Positions 37,375 to 49,179 are shown, counted from the stretch's first letter. The stretch is 64,000 nt of DNA from Nipponacmea schrenckii (GCA_030562195.1 JAUJPP010000005.1:24787106-24851105), one strand, 5' to 3'. Notes: generated by a model not told the origin, from the letters alone. Numbers and translations are program-made.

Positions 37375-40255
37375 TATAGTGAAATGCTTGAAGGAGTTAA
37401 CACTCAACTTAATTACTCACTTGATACTAAATAAGAAATTAAAAAAAAGATTGAAAAAGAGTTACACTAAAGAGAATTAAGTTTCCACATTTATAGGTTA
37501 TTAGAGGGCATTATGTCTTGCATTATCACAAAATACTGGGGGGGGGGGGGGAGGTTACCGCTGCATAGACTTAAAGTGCTCAGTTTACACTTTTTTCATT
37601 TTAAGACAACAATTATTCTTATAATTGGACAAATAACCGATGGGAAGAATTTTATCTTCTTTGTACAACTTCGTAAATGAAGCCTACAAATCGACTATAT
37701 TTTGGTACCGTTTGGTGCACAGGAATATTGTAGAATATCCGCCAAAATCTTGATGGTCTCATTAGAGTCCCCACACATCACGTTTTACCGTCCCTTAAAG
37801 TCGGCGGCCTCTTTACAAGAGGTCTACTCGTGTTAACGACAGTTGACGTCGACGACCGTGGTTTTGTTGTAATAACGACGTCGACGACCATGCCTAAAAA
37901 ATGTTTTATTTTTTTTTTGGTGTAATAAGCAAAGGAATATTATATAGAAAACGCTTCAGAAGTAACACATAATTATTAATATAACTATATGGTCTGTCGC
38001 TTAATATGCCGAAACGCCATTTGTAATATCACGTCCAGACTAAAGGAAATGGTCCATTTTTTGTTTTGCCTTAATAAAATATGGGTAAATTGAAATACAA
38101 GAGATCGAAATAGAAATCAATTGGATAGGTATAAGTCATTTGACACCCCGATACGTCAATATTGATTAAGTTTAACAAAGCACCACAGAAACTGGAAAGC
38201 GAAATCAAGTACCTGTATATTCGAGACTATATAAATAAAGATTATCACGTTCGTGATAAATCTGTCAAAGGAATAATAAGGTAAGACGATATAACGGAAA
38301 TTATATCAATGTGCACGATAATTAGATGGAGTTTGGTCAATATGGAATATACATTTTCGATTAATGTCACAGCTTTCTGTATCCATATATAGAATTGTTT
38401 GTTAAAATAAACAATTTGATATTAGTTTCAAGTAGAGCAAGTAAAAAAATAATATAGATGGATGTGGATTACCAAGAAGGTGTAGATCCTACAGCACAGC
38501 AGTCAACAACACAAATGTATTAGTTCAGTTTTCTTTCTTCACAGTGTTATAGAATTTAATAAGTAACTTACACCATGCTGGTTCACTGTTTCCTGGGTCA
38601 GAGAAAATGAAAGTGACCTGTATGTGAAAGAAATAAAATGGTTCATGATTTCCATCCGATTTTTGATTGGCATTTGCATTGACTAGACGTTAATCTTGCT
38701 TCCACAAACAGAATATATATTTTTCATTTATTTCTTCCTAGGTCATGGCGGTTTCCGGCTTTTGATTGGTCGCTTTCTTACTCAACCTATAACGTACCTA
38801 AATCAATCAAGCTGTTTTCTATCATCCAATATTAAAAGTTTGGTTCGATACCACGTAGGCGATATTTTGTCTATTCAAAACAAAGCACAATAACAAAAAG
38901 ATCTGACGGCGCGTTTACACTTGATTAGCGTTCAAACGATTTTATTTCGCTTCATGAATAACTCTAATCAAGTAAAATAAATAACAAATTTCTGCTTTCA
39001 TGTGGCAAAGAAAACTTAATATCTATAACATTCAATATGTTTTTTTTAGTTTATAAATATAATTGTTAATCATCAAATACCAGTTGGCAACAAAACTGTT
39101 AATATATTTTCACTTTATCGCTGGTACTCATGCAAGTGCATTGGTTGGTTAAATAAGAAAGGAACCTTCATTTGATTTCAAGGCGGATTTAGATCGTTCA
39201 TGTGAGGTCAAGTAGATTTTCAACGACTGGTAAAATCGCAATTGGCATCATGTCTCCAAACCGCATTAATCGAATTGGGTTACTTTTCAAATAGCCACCA
39301 GGCATTGCCATAATGCCTTTACATAATACTGCATTATAATATTAGATGTTTATTTGTAAATGTGTGTATCTGCTTTTATTGATATGTTTTTATATTTTTT
39401 GGTATGAACTTTCAATAAAATATTAATTGAATACACTGTTTAAAGTGCATTTTCTCGATAATAAATTTGAAAATGAAGTCGAGCAAACTATGTATTATAA
39501 CAATATTGATGATAGTGGAACATGCATGTCTGAAATGAATAAAACATATGGTTTAAAAATTCACACCATTATTTTAAAATTTTCTGGCGAATATCGAAGA
39601 GAATTTTCAGAATTCAGGTAAAATATATGGCACCACGTACAACACTATTTTATTTCATGAACATTCCTGTATAAATCATGGCAAATGAAATGGATTATAA
39701 GGAAGAAAGATTACTTCACCCTTTTTTCTTTTCCGTAATTTGAGTAATTAAGACCGACAACTCGAGTCATGAAGGAAATGGTCAGGGTTTTGACAGTAGC
39801 CTTGCTCCTTGTCGTTTTTTGGCTATTAAATGAACTTGCACATCCTATATAACGCCGGAGCCTCTCCTGTACCACTGACGGGCTAAAATCTGATGGTATT
39901 AGCTCGGATGAACCCGGAACAATCATGCCAGCCAGCTACCCTACAATGATTCAGTATAACCATATCAATTAGCATTATTCACTCTTCTCTAAAAAGTAAT
40001 CGCAAACGCCCATTTGCGTTAAGGAGGAATATAAGAAATGTTTGGGAAGAGCAATATTGCTTATTTAATTCTCAATCTAATTGGTCATTTGTATATAATA
40101 ACAAAAGATTTTACTTGATTAAGACCGTCGTACCAATTATCTTGGCGTATCATTAGATAAACGTGTAACAAATCCCCATATTATAGGATCAAATTTCAAA
40201 ATTAACAATGATAATATTGTAATATTAACATAACTCAAATGATAAATTTTTATCA
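37375..40255. other. AT-rich non-coding stretch with a poly-G run
   Basis: A run of about 14 G lies at 37540-37553. A direct repeat of 'gacgtcgacgacc' about 42 bp apart lies at 37845-37890 in a locally GC-rich patch. No gene is recognised. Confidence 0.45.
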
Positions 40256-40267
40256 GAAAATGTCAAG

Positions 40268-40530
40268 ACACGACATTCGGATTTTTCAACCGGGTTTCCC
40301 CCTGCTAGCGATTCAGGTCGGAGGGATTGACATAGAAAAAGCGTCTGGTCGTTAAGACAGGGCATACAGTCGAGAAACCGTGTGCCACAACGTGTACACG
40401 TTAAAGAACCTTCGAAAGTTGGAAAGAGAAGGGTAATGCCACTACCTTGGGAAAATGACGCTACCCATCTTCGTTTGGAAGATGCAGAAAATTAGGACGT
40501 ACATTTCAATTCATTTTCTTTCATGTTCAT
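40268..40530 (+). mobile_element. tRNA-derived SINE (copy 2, lacks the 5' promoter)
   Basis: It matches the body of the SINE at 17604 from 'attcggatttttcaaccggg' onward, including 'gacatagaaaaagcgtctgg', 'gtacacgttaaagaacc' and the final 'ttcaattcattttctttca'. The tRNA-like head with A and B boxes is absent, so this is a 5'-truncated, diverged copy. Confidence 0.8.
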
Positions 40531-40587
40531 ATATATCTGATACATATGTATGAATACACGTTGCTGTGCGTTCTGATCTCAGTTAAG

Positions 40588-41051
40588 GCCAAATTCCACA
40601 TAGGCGATTAAAGTACTTACGACCACAAAAAAATAATCGCATGGTTTTATCGCCAGAAAACTGAAATCGCAGGTAGTCGCATACTTTCCTACAAGAATTA
40701 ATCGCATGTGGCTTCTGTGTCCACTTTTGCGACTAAATAAAGAATCGCAATGGTTGGGACAACACGTGATACAAATATTTACAATGAAAAAGAAAAATGC
40801 GACAAGAAAGTAAGCGATTAATATGGTTATCGCAGGGTGTATGCGATTAAATATCAAACACGTTGGTCTCATGGTCTCACCAAAAAATGTACACTTGTCG
40901 CATGCTTTTTTCCTATTAATCGCATGTTGTCGCACAGAAAGTTTAACTATTTAGTTTCCATTCTAGCGATTATTTTTAATCGCATACTTTACACCATGCG
41001 ACAAGCGACTTGCGATTAATTTTCACTTTAATCGCACAAGTGGAATTTGGC
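40588..41051. mobile_element. Foldback MITE, about 464 bp, rich in 'aatcgcatg' motifs
   Basis: The left end 'gccaaattccacataggcga' is the inverted copy of the right end '..gcacaagtggaatttggc' (terminal repeats about 27 bp, including gcgattaaagt/actttaatcgc). The interior is packed with the motif aatcgcat(g) in both orientations (more than ten occurrences), so the whole element could fold back. Flanks 'gttaag' and 'gtttag' could be a decayed target-site duplication. No transposase frame is present; the open frames across it are incidental. Confidence 0.82.
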
Positions 41052-41059
41052 GTTTAGCA

Positions 41060-42490
41060 TGTGATAGTATAGTAGTCTATATCAGTTCACCTGTCAAACA
41101 AGAAAACCAGACGAGACAGTTATGTAAGAAACCAGAACCTAATTCCTTATCCTGAATGTTTCTGTTTGTTACTTTTTTTTGTTAAACTTGAAATGAAATT
41201 GATCATCTTCAGTTGTTTGGTATTAATAGACTAAAGTTTTCTCATCAGTTCTTTTGTGTTATAATTACAAAGTAAACAATTCTTCAAAAAAAGATGCAGT
41301 TGAATACTGCTGTGCTAAAATGTCACAGTTTTTAATAGCACGGGAAGTGTCTTCATTGGAAACCGGTAAAAATCTCGAATCGTGTAATTAACTGAGACGA
41401 CAACATGAATACATTTAATGTCATTTATTTCAAATATTCATATATTTAGCTTTTTAAACTAAAATATAGACTCTTTCAATATGAATTTAATATATACAGT
41501 TAATCACATTCTTATACCCACACCACAACGCGTGCTAGGAAATGGAGAATCGACACAAACTTATTTAAATTAAGGCAATTTAATTGCTTTATCGTTATGG
41601 AATAAGAAAGAGTCACAGGTGGGTTTAAGAATATACTATTGGACATACAATACTGTATAATATAGATGATATTACGTAAAATGTCAAAATTAATTCTTTA
41701 TTTAGAAACCTCATTTTCATATATTTGGACCAACATCACAAATCTCCAACTTTACCTATGGAACACGGATTATTTAGCCATAATGCAAGACGCATATTCT
41801 TACGCTTTCGGATGTTATAAATGTGCAAATGGAAAAGATATAAGCATTTCAAAATAACGATATTTAAGTATTATTTTCTCACATTTTGACACTTTTAACA
41901 GTTCTTTTGATATCCATTTTATATTTAATTTGATTTAGAGCCAGTTTTAAATTGGATTGTGCTTAATTTTATTCGTCAATTTTTATTATAGTATTATATT
42001 GCAATTCCTGCGTAATTGAACAAAAATTGAGTAATTGATAAATGAATAGTTTTGTGTCTTGTTATTTCCTAGTTTCGTATTCAAGTGTTAATGGTTGCAA
42101 TTAGTGATGCCAATAATGAAAGCGTATTACTGTCACTTTTCTTTCATCAGTACAATATCAGTACAGAAAATGGGATTTTATCAACATTTCAAAAAGGATT
42201 TTTTTTTCTTTTGGTTGAATGTTGAATTTAAAATCATCACAGATTTTCATTTAAAGCATTTATTATTATCACATCTAATTTTTATCAGAATTACAAATAC
42301 TTTTCCATCTCCCCGACTAGTGACAGGATCAAAGGCTACTGAGGCATGTACTTTACATCACTTTTGAAGTAAAAGCTTTACGATTTAGATCCTTTGGAAA
42401 AATATAACCAGGAGCTTCACAGGTAGACGTCCGACGTCCTGCGCACGCTTCACATACAGCAGGTTGATGTAGCGGTTAGATCGGACAGGT
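41060..42490. other. AT-rich non-coding stretch
   Basis: No gene is recognised. Base composition shifts sharply to GC-richer at about 42420, where the Tc1 relic begins. Confidence 0.45.
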
Positions 42491-42955
42491 CAGGCGTCCT
42501 ACAGGCCCAAGATTGGAAGACACAAGCAACCACACCCCGTTAAGATCGTTACATCTGGGTACTACACAGAGTAAACCATGGCGGCAACAGCACTGAGACA
42601 CAGGATCAATGGACAGACCGACTACATGAAAATACGACAGTATCGTATCCGAGCACGTCATCCCTACCGAGGACCGCTCCTGACGCCTCGACACCGGAAC
42701 AACATGGGCTACTGATATCGGCCAGGTCAGTCCGACTTTGGCACCGACGGGACTAGACACGTTTTGCCATGGCCCGCATGTTCATCGGATAAGAATCCCA
42801 TCGAGCACTTATGGGGGCCTCCTCGACCGGCACATCCGATGTCGCCCTGTGTCCCCCGATACTGACTCGACTTTGAGACGTGCAGTGTGACATTTCCGGT
42901 TGTTTCTGAGATCACTGCTCCAAGGGAATGTTCATTTTTCGACCCCATCTATCCT
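42420..42955 (+). pseudogene. Tc1/mariner-family transposase relic
   Basis: Plus-strand pieces in successive frames match the order of a Tc1-like DDE transposase. DRYIWVLHRVNHGG at about 42547 corresponds to the DRYI..(R)R block of the DNA-binding region. HPYRGPLLTPRHRNN at about 42660-42704 is the linker before the first catalytic block. WPACSSDKNPIEHLWG at about 42772-42813 is the WPa.SPDlNPIEhLW block near the end of the catalytic core, and LLDRHIRCRPVSPD follows. The interval between HRNN and WPA is only about 70 bp, so most of the catalytic core, including the first two acidic residues, is deleted. The GC content is well above that of the flanks, which fits recent arrival followed by decay. 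Confidence 0.85.
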
Positions 42956-42959
42956 TAAA

Positions 42960-43865
42960 GGCTTGTCATATTGATTGTACCGAATTTTATTCAAATGAAT
43001 TTTTTGTAAAGATATTGTGAAAGGACTTTTCGAAAACATAACATTGTTTAGTTTTTCTTAGTTGTCGTTGCAAACAGGTGGTATCGTTTCTTTTGGACAC
43101 TAGTTTATTTTCTATGAAAAGGGTTTGCGTTAACTGAAAGACATTTACAATTTTCAGCGAACAAAAGCTATGAGAATGCTGATGTCACATTTACGAATCA
43201 ATCTTTGATTTTAAAACCTAGGCAATATTGATCTCTATTCCCAAGATTTCTGACGAGTTCAATCTGCATAGTTTTAAACTCCAAAATCAAGTAAATGATA
43301 AAAAAATAATATCAGTTGCTTGCATTACAAACTCAAAATGTAAATTCCATTTCATTTCCCTTTTTTTGAAGAGTATCATGTTTGGTTTAAATTTCTAATA
43401 GATATTGAGAATTGTAGTGAATTCGTAATGGAATTATATCCAATGGAAAATTAGAGAATAACTGACATTCATTTTAAAGTTTGAAACACATAGTTTTGCT
43501 GACATAATTTTTATAGCGTGCCTTAAACAAGGGAAATAGATTAATGGTGATTTAATATACCAATTTTTTTTAGAAGCGATGCCAACTACTCTGCAATGAG
43601 ATAAATCATGTTTTTACAGACGTGTGAAATAAAGGAAGGGTTGAATATCAACAAGGATGGGTCTCTGGTAAACGTTCAAATTATTTTTTAAATGTATAAT
43701 TTACACTATAAAAAACATTCGTATCATCCAATCTTTAGAAGCATTAAACTTGCACAAACTCTAAAAAATATGATTTGTATTATGTTCGTCTTCTCATGTG
43801 CGTCGTCGTGCTATATGGTTGCAAACCATGAGATGTTAAAATATCCTGGAGATTAAAGCCGTGAT
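42960..43865. other. AT-rich non-coding stretch
   Basis: No gene or repeat is recognised before the minisatellite. Confidence 0.45.
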
Positions 43866-43869
43866 TAAA

Positions 43870-44100
43870 TCCAGTATTTTCAACAAAATTCAACCTTATC
43901 GACTATTTCCAACAACATTAAAACATTCTTCAGGGTTTTCAATAACATTCATACCTTAACCAGTATTTTCGATAACATTCAAACATTCTCCAGTATTTTC
44001 AATGACATTAAAACATTCTCCAGTATTTTCAACAACATTAAAACATTCTCCAGTGTTTTCAACAACATGAAAACATTCTCTAGTGTTTTCAACAACATAT
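43870..44100. repeat. 30-bp minisatellite, first block (diverged)
   Basis: About seven units of 'aacattctccagtattttca' plus 'acaacattaa' occur here. The outermost units are the most diverged ('cgactatttccaacaacatt'). Confidence 0.85.
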
Positions 44101-44485
44101 ATGGCTCTGGGTCAAAATTGTGAGAAGCGCCACCTATCGATTCCTTTGAAGGATGTAAGAAGAGGGTTTCCAGGGTCTTTGCAAGGCACCAGAAAAGACG
44201 TCATGTAATTTCATTAACGCAAATACTTTGACGTACAATCAGAAATCAAATGAAGAAAACATAATAATATGGTATAAAACGACTTATTTCTGATGAGGGC
44301 AGACAGTTATTAGGAACCGCAATTACAATGAGTAATGATCACCCTGCTTTTCAACGATAGACCATTTCGGTCAATTACTGTAACAACTTACATCGTGGTG
44401 TGTGTGTGTTTTTTTCCCACTAATATTCATCGGACTAAATATGTCCGGGCGCCACTTTGGCTGTGGCAATACGCCACCAGTTAAG
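44101..44485. other. Unique-looking gap within the minisatellite region
   Basis: Non-repetitive sequence separates two minisatellite blocks. It contains 'ctgatgagggcagacagtta' near 44290 and a (TG)n stretch near 44398. No gene is recognised. Confidence 0.4.
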
Positions 44486-44487
44486 AA

Positions 44488-45057
44488 AACCTGCATTGAA
44501 ACATTCTCCATTGTTTTCAATAATATTGAAACATTCTCCAGTGTTTTCAACACCATTCAACAATCTCCAGTGTTTTCAACAACATTAAAATATTCTCCAA
44601 TGTTTTCAACAACATTAAAACATTCTCTTGTGTTTTCAACAACATCTCACCATCTCCAGTGTTTTCAATAACATTAAAACATTCTCCAGTGTTTTCAACA
44701 ACATCTCACCATCTCCAGTGTTTTCAACAACATTAAAACATTCTCCAGTGTTTTCAACAACATTCAAACATTCTCCAGTGTTTTCAATAACATTAAAACA
44801 TTCTCCAGTGTTTTCAACAACATTCAACCATCTCCAGTGTTTTCAACAACATTAAAACATTCTCCAGTGTTTTCAACAACATTAAAAATTCTCCAATGTT
44901 TTCAAAACATTAAAACATTCTCAGTGTTTTCAACAACATTCAACCATCTCCAGTGTTTTCAATAACATTAAACATTCCCAAGTCGTTTTCAAAGAGCAAA
45001 ACATTCCCTTTTTCAAAACATTTCAACAATCTCGAGATGTAATTAACATACATTAAA
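44488..45057. repeat. 30-bp minisatellite, second block
   Basis: About 18 units of 'acattctccagtgttttcaa' plus 'caacattaaa' occur here. Because 30 is a multiple of 3, several frames stay open on both strands (a 10-residue repeat such as VVENTGECFN on the minus strand). Units become irregular at 44960-45057, next to the inserted PLE fragment. Confidence 0.95.
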
Positions 45058-45699
45058 ATTTCATGTAAAAAAAATGTCCCAAACAATATATCGGTGAAAC
45101 AAATTACACACTCGTTTAAATGCTCACGAATCAGATATTAAATTAAAAAGAAAAAAGTCTGTTTCTAATCATTTCAATCTTGACGACCATTCACTTGACG
45201 ATCTCACCCTAACCCCAACTGAGCGCATAGAAATCGACTTGCCCGAAGATGAAACTACCAAATTCCGTCAATCTAGAGAAGCCCATTGGATTGAGACATT
45301 AAATACAGAAAGACCCACAGGACTTAATATTCACCACAGTGTAGGCATAGCACCCTTTGTAGTCCCCTTCAATACAACCAGTAATAAAGCAAGAAAGATA
45401 GTCCAAGCACATTATAAGAGTCTTCAAGAGACATTTCCTCATGTCTATAAACAAAAAATGATAGTGGCATATTCCAAAAATCAGAACTTAAATGACAACT
45501 TTGTTCATAGCAAATTAAAAAGAATCTGTACCTAACAGGTACTATACTTCTCGTCTATTGGGTGGGTTATATTGTTTTCTAATTTCAGATCAGAAGAGAA
45601 GAAAATCATCCAATAGATCCAGATCCCCATTTCTCAATAAAATATTTGTTCCACCCTAGGCCTGTACATCTGGGAGATTCAACGCCTTCCTTCCCTGAA
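45058..45699 (+). mobile_element. Penelope-like element 3' fragment inserted in the minisatellite
   Basis: Plus-strand sequence starts inside the GIY-YIG domain (ISCKKCPKQYIGET-like, with a one-base insertion in the A run near 45065) and continues through RLNAHESDIK and EAHWIETLNTERPTGLNIHH to a stop at 45533-45535. About 160 bp of 3' untranslated sequence follows, ending 'ccttccctgaaat'. The fragment at 61497-61840 ends at the same 3' boundary, which fixes the element's 3' terminus independently. It is 5'-truncated, with minisatellite units on both sides. Confidence 0.88.
45100..45535 (+). pseudogene. PLE GIY-YIG endonuclease C-terminal frame
   Basis: From about 45114 the frame is open to the stop at 45533-45535 and encodes the C-terminal part of the PLE nuclease: the conserved Arg-containing helix RLNAHESDIK, NHFNLDDHS, the family-typical REAHWIETL block, and the tail PHVYKQKMIVAY with KNQNLNDNFVHSKLK. 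The upstream YIGET half lies in another frame because of a one-base shift near 45110. The first half of GIY-YIG and the whole RT are missing, so it cannot work alone. Confidence 0.82.
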
Positions 45700-46670
45700 A
45701 TTAAAACATTCTCCAGTGTTTTCAACAACATTCAACCATCTCCAGTGTTTTCAACAACATTCAAACATTCTCCAGTGTTTTCAACAACATTCAAACATTC
45801 TCCAGTGTTTTCAATAACAATAAACCATTCTCCAGTATTTTCAATACATTAAAACATTCTCCAGTGTTTTCAACAACATTAAAACATTCTCCAGTGTTTT
45901 CAACAACATTCAAAAATTCTCCAGTGTTTTCAACAACATTAAAACATTCTCCAGTGTTTTCAACAACATTCAAACATTCTCCAGTGTTTTCAATAACAAT
46001 AAACCATTCTCCAGTATTTTCAATAACATTAAATTCTCTCTTTTTTTTTAAATAACAATAAACCATTCTCCAGTGTTTTCAACAACATTAAAACATTCTC
46101 CAGTGTTTTCAACAACATTAAAGCATTCTCCAGTGTTTTCAACAACATTCAAACATTCTCCAGTGTTTTCAACAACATTAAAACATTCTCCAGTGTTTTC
46201 AACAACATTAAAACATTCTCCAGTGTTTTCAACAACAATTAAACCATTCTCCAGTGTTTTCAACAACATTCAAACATTCTCCAGTATTTTCAATAACATT
46301 AAATTCTCCTTTTTTTTTAAATAACAATAAACCATTCTCCAGTGTTTTCAACAACATTCAAACATTCTCCAGTGTTTCCAACAACATTAAACATTCTCCA
46401 GTGTTTTCAACAACATTAAAACATTCTCCAGTGTTTTCAACAACATTAAAAAATTCTCCAGTGTTTTCAATAACAATAAACCATTCTCCAGTGTTTTCAA
46501 TAACATTCAAACATTCTCCAGTATTTTCAATAACATTAAATTCTCTCTTTTTTTTAAATAACAATTAAAACCATTCTCCAGTGTTTTCAACAACATTCAA
46601 ACATTCTCCAGTGTTTCCAACAACATTCAAACATTCTCCAGTGTTTTCAATAACATTAAATTCTCTCTTT
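45700..46670. repeat. 30-bp minisatellite, third block with longer composite units
   Basis: About 30 units of the same 30-bp repeat occur here. Three times (near 46030, 46305 and 46545) the array is broken by 'ttaaattctctctttttttt' followed by 'aaataacaataaaccattct', giving composite repeats of about 240-275 bp, and a fourth variant lies near 46660. Several frames are open on both strands because of the 3n period; they are not treated as genes. Confidence 0.95.
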
Positions 46671-47048
46671 TTTCAAATGACAATAAAACATCTCCGGTGT
46701 TTTCAAGGCATGAAGTAATTTTGCGGTGTGTTCGAGGACACCAAAACCTTCTACGTTGTTTTCCAGGCCACGCAAACGATTTCCAGACATAAACACGTTT
46801 TGGTGTATTTTTTTTTTCTTTTTGAGGACATGAAAGTAGATTCCAGTGTTTTTGAGGTCAATATCAAGTTTTGAGGAATTAAAACATGCGCTGGTGGTTT
46901 GAAAGGGTATGAAACATTTGTAATGATCTACAGGGTATAAAAATTGCCTTTTTTTACAATGTCAGGCCTAAATGAAATTAAAGGAATACTGCGTCTTAGC
47001 ATGAACATAAAATTCAAATTCTCAAGAATGGTCAATATACCTGGTGTC
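46627..47048. repeat. Duplicated block D, copy 1
   Basis: About 420 bp is repeated at 47473-47897 with high identity ('cacgcaaacgatttccagac', 'aaaacatgcgctggtggttt', 'tcaagaatggtcaatatacc' in both). Its left part consists of progressively diverged minisatellite units ('ccagtgtttttgaggtcaat', 'ccggtgttttcaaggcatga'). Confidence 0.92.
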
Positions 47049-47288
47049 ATCAAGTAATCGAATCCCTTTATATCTGGAAAACTCACAAAACTAAGTCATT
47101 TTTTAAATACACCTTATCAATTTATTAAGCGTTTTTCAAAAATTAGATGTATCTTTATGGAATATTTGTGCATTTGTTTTTATTATCTTTATGTTATATA
47201 TAGTTATGGTATATTAACTGATGAATAGGGCTCTTATTGACCATGTTTTAAATTTTAAAAGTTTATGTTCATGCTCAGACCTATTATT

Positions 47289-47460
47289 CCTTTAAGACGA
47301 AGATCGTTGTAGCTTGACATTCTGAAAACCGCCTCGTACGTTGTTCTGTTAATTAACGAAAATTTACAACATTGAAAGTATATCTGATTATTTTTTAAGT
47401 AGCAGTAAAAATATTCTCCAGAAAATATGTTTTCAACTGTAACATTTACATTGGTCTAGT
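47289..47460 (-). repeat. Duplicated block R, copy 1 (5' part of the SGNH-like region)
   Basis: About 170 bp is repeated at 50699-50870. The most conserved part, about 92 bp from 'cctttaagacgaagatcgtt' to 'aacgaaaatttacaac', is identical apart from ends. On the minus strand it encodes RTRRFSECQATTIFVLKE, which in the other copy runs on into the SGNH-like frame. Homology stops here right after the KE codons. Confidence 0.9.
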
Positions 47461-47472
47461 GTTTTAACTTTA

Positions 47473-47897
47473 ACATTCAAACATTCTCCAGTTTTTCAAT
47501 AACATTAAATTCCCTCTTTTTTCAAATGACAATAAAACATCTCAGAGTTTTCAAGGCATGAAGTAATTTATACGGTGTGTTGGAACCAAAACCTTCTTCG
47601 TTGTTTTCCAGCCACGCAAACGATTTCCAGACATAAACACGTTTTGGTGTATTTTTTTTTTTTTTTTTTTTTTGAGGACCTGAAAGTAGATTCCAGTGTT
47701 TTTGAGGTCAATATCAAGTTTTGAGGAATTAAAACATGCGCTGGTGGTTTGAAAGGGTATGAAACATTTGTAATGATCTACAGGGTATAAGAATTGCCTT
47801 TTTTTTACAATGTCAGGCCTAAATGAAATTAAAGGAATACTGCGTCTTAGCATGAACATAAAATTCAAATTCTCAAGAATGGTCAATATACCTGGTG
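47473..47897. repeat. Duplicated block D, copy 2
   Basis: Matches 46627-47048. It contains a poly-T run of about 23 at 47651-47673 that is shorter and interrupted in copy 1. On the minus strand it lies downstream of the PLE coding region, as its likely 3' flank. Confidence 0.92.
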
Positions 47898-48160
47898 TTA
47901 GATGGTGATGAGAACATAGTCTCATAAAAGCACTGGCCTAGGTCACAAAGTAAAGATTTATGATAAAGCAAGGTGCAAGTTAAAGGTTATGATAATTAGA
48001 TGCGTTAATTATGGATGTCTCTGAAATATTATCTGAAGTAATATCATTTCTTTATCTGAAATAGCTGAAAATATAAGAATTAATTTTCTTCTGATATATC
48101 GATAATCAGCTAAAGAGAAAAGCCAAATATTTGTATGTACCTATAATAAATAAAGAAATA

Positions 48161-49170
48161 TTAATGTAAAGAGTCAAATGTAGTGAATTCAGAATAAAGG
48201 AAGTCAGGTAATTTTAATTGAGGATTGAGTCTACCATGAACCAGGATATTGCTGAGATTTTTATTTCTTTTGTACGCTGTAACAAGTTTCTTGCTGTAGA
48301 CATGAGGATATTGGTTTTGAAGGCTTTGGTAGTGACGTTTGACAATTGGGGAGGCATTAGTGGAAGTATGATTGTAGGTGGTAACAAAAGGTATTATCTG
48401 ATTATCATGTTGGATATTAAGGCCATTTGGAAATACAGTTTGAAGTTGGTCCATCCAATAACTCTCGCGTTGTAATCTTCTTTGTTTTGGCTTGATGTTT
48501 GGCATAGGTTGTATCTTTTCAATTGGCATAATCAACAAGCCTTCAATGGAATGGTCGGGTTGGTTAAAATGATTAGAAATTGGTCTTTTTTTGCCATGTA
48601 CTATATCGTAACGATGGCCGTTAAAGCGAGTTCGTAGCGCGTTCTTAGTTTCTCCAATATATTGTGTTTCGCATTTTTTACATGAAATTAGGTAAATTAG
48701 ATTTTGGTCGCCGCATGAAAGTTGGTCAGATATAAGAAAAGTTTTGCCGGTTTTATTGTTTTTGAAAAAATGAGAAATAAGTACATGCTCGCAGGTACGA
48801 CACGTAGAACCACCACAGGGTTTGGAGCCAAATTCATTTATCGGCGATGGGGGGGGGGGGTATTTTTCTCCAGAAGTTGTAATAACGTGTCGTTTTTAAT
48901 TTTGCGTAGAAATCGTTTTGAGTAACCCCTCTCTCGTAATTTATTTAAAACTAGGTTGCATGCAGAATCAAAATCGGTCTGTTGAGTACAAATCCTATGG
49001 AACCGTAGGATTTTTGATTTTATAATCGCAGAAAACGTATGCTTCGGATGAAACGAGCTTTTGAACAAAAGTTGGTGCGTATCAGTTTCTTTAAAAAATA
49101 CTTTAATGTCCACTTTTGAAGTTTTTTCGAAATCGTTTCCTTTGAACACCGTAGTGTCCAAAAAGTCCAT
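48161..49170 (-). pseudogene. PLE linker and intact-looking GIY-YIG endonuclease
   Basis: The first part (49170-48860) is the linker with FKSSFHPKHTF and RGYSKRF, ending in Pro codons from the poly-G run near 48850, where a length change shifts frame. From about 48840 to the stop at 48163-48161 an uninterrupted frame encodes a Cys motif (CGGSTCRTC), then LIYLISCKKC (GIY half) and QYIGETKNALRTRFNGHR (YIG half plus the catalytic Arg helix), then RESYWMDQL and VYSKKLVTAYKRNKNL. All key nuclease residues are present, unlike the copy at 2.9 kb, where YIG is altered. No ATG begins this frame; it is the C-terminal part of the PLE polyprotein. Confidence 0.85.
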
Positions 49171-49179
49171 ACTATTATC

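Noticed and set aside
42476..42948. Minus-strand 94- and 73-codon frames
   Set aside because: The plus strand carries recognisable Tc1 transposase blocks; the minus frames are antisense shadows in GC-rich DNA.
44290..44320. 'ctgatgag' as a hammerhead ribozyme core, which some PLEs carry
   Set aside because: No convincing stem II followed by GAAA and no paired stem III with a cleavage triplet could be drawn. The same holds for ctgatgag near 34818.
44402..46568. Overlapping plus and minus open frames with 10-residue repeats
   Set aside because: The 30-bp period keeps all phases open on both strands. Unit-length changes break the frame often, and no start context or domain is present.
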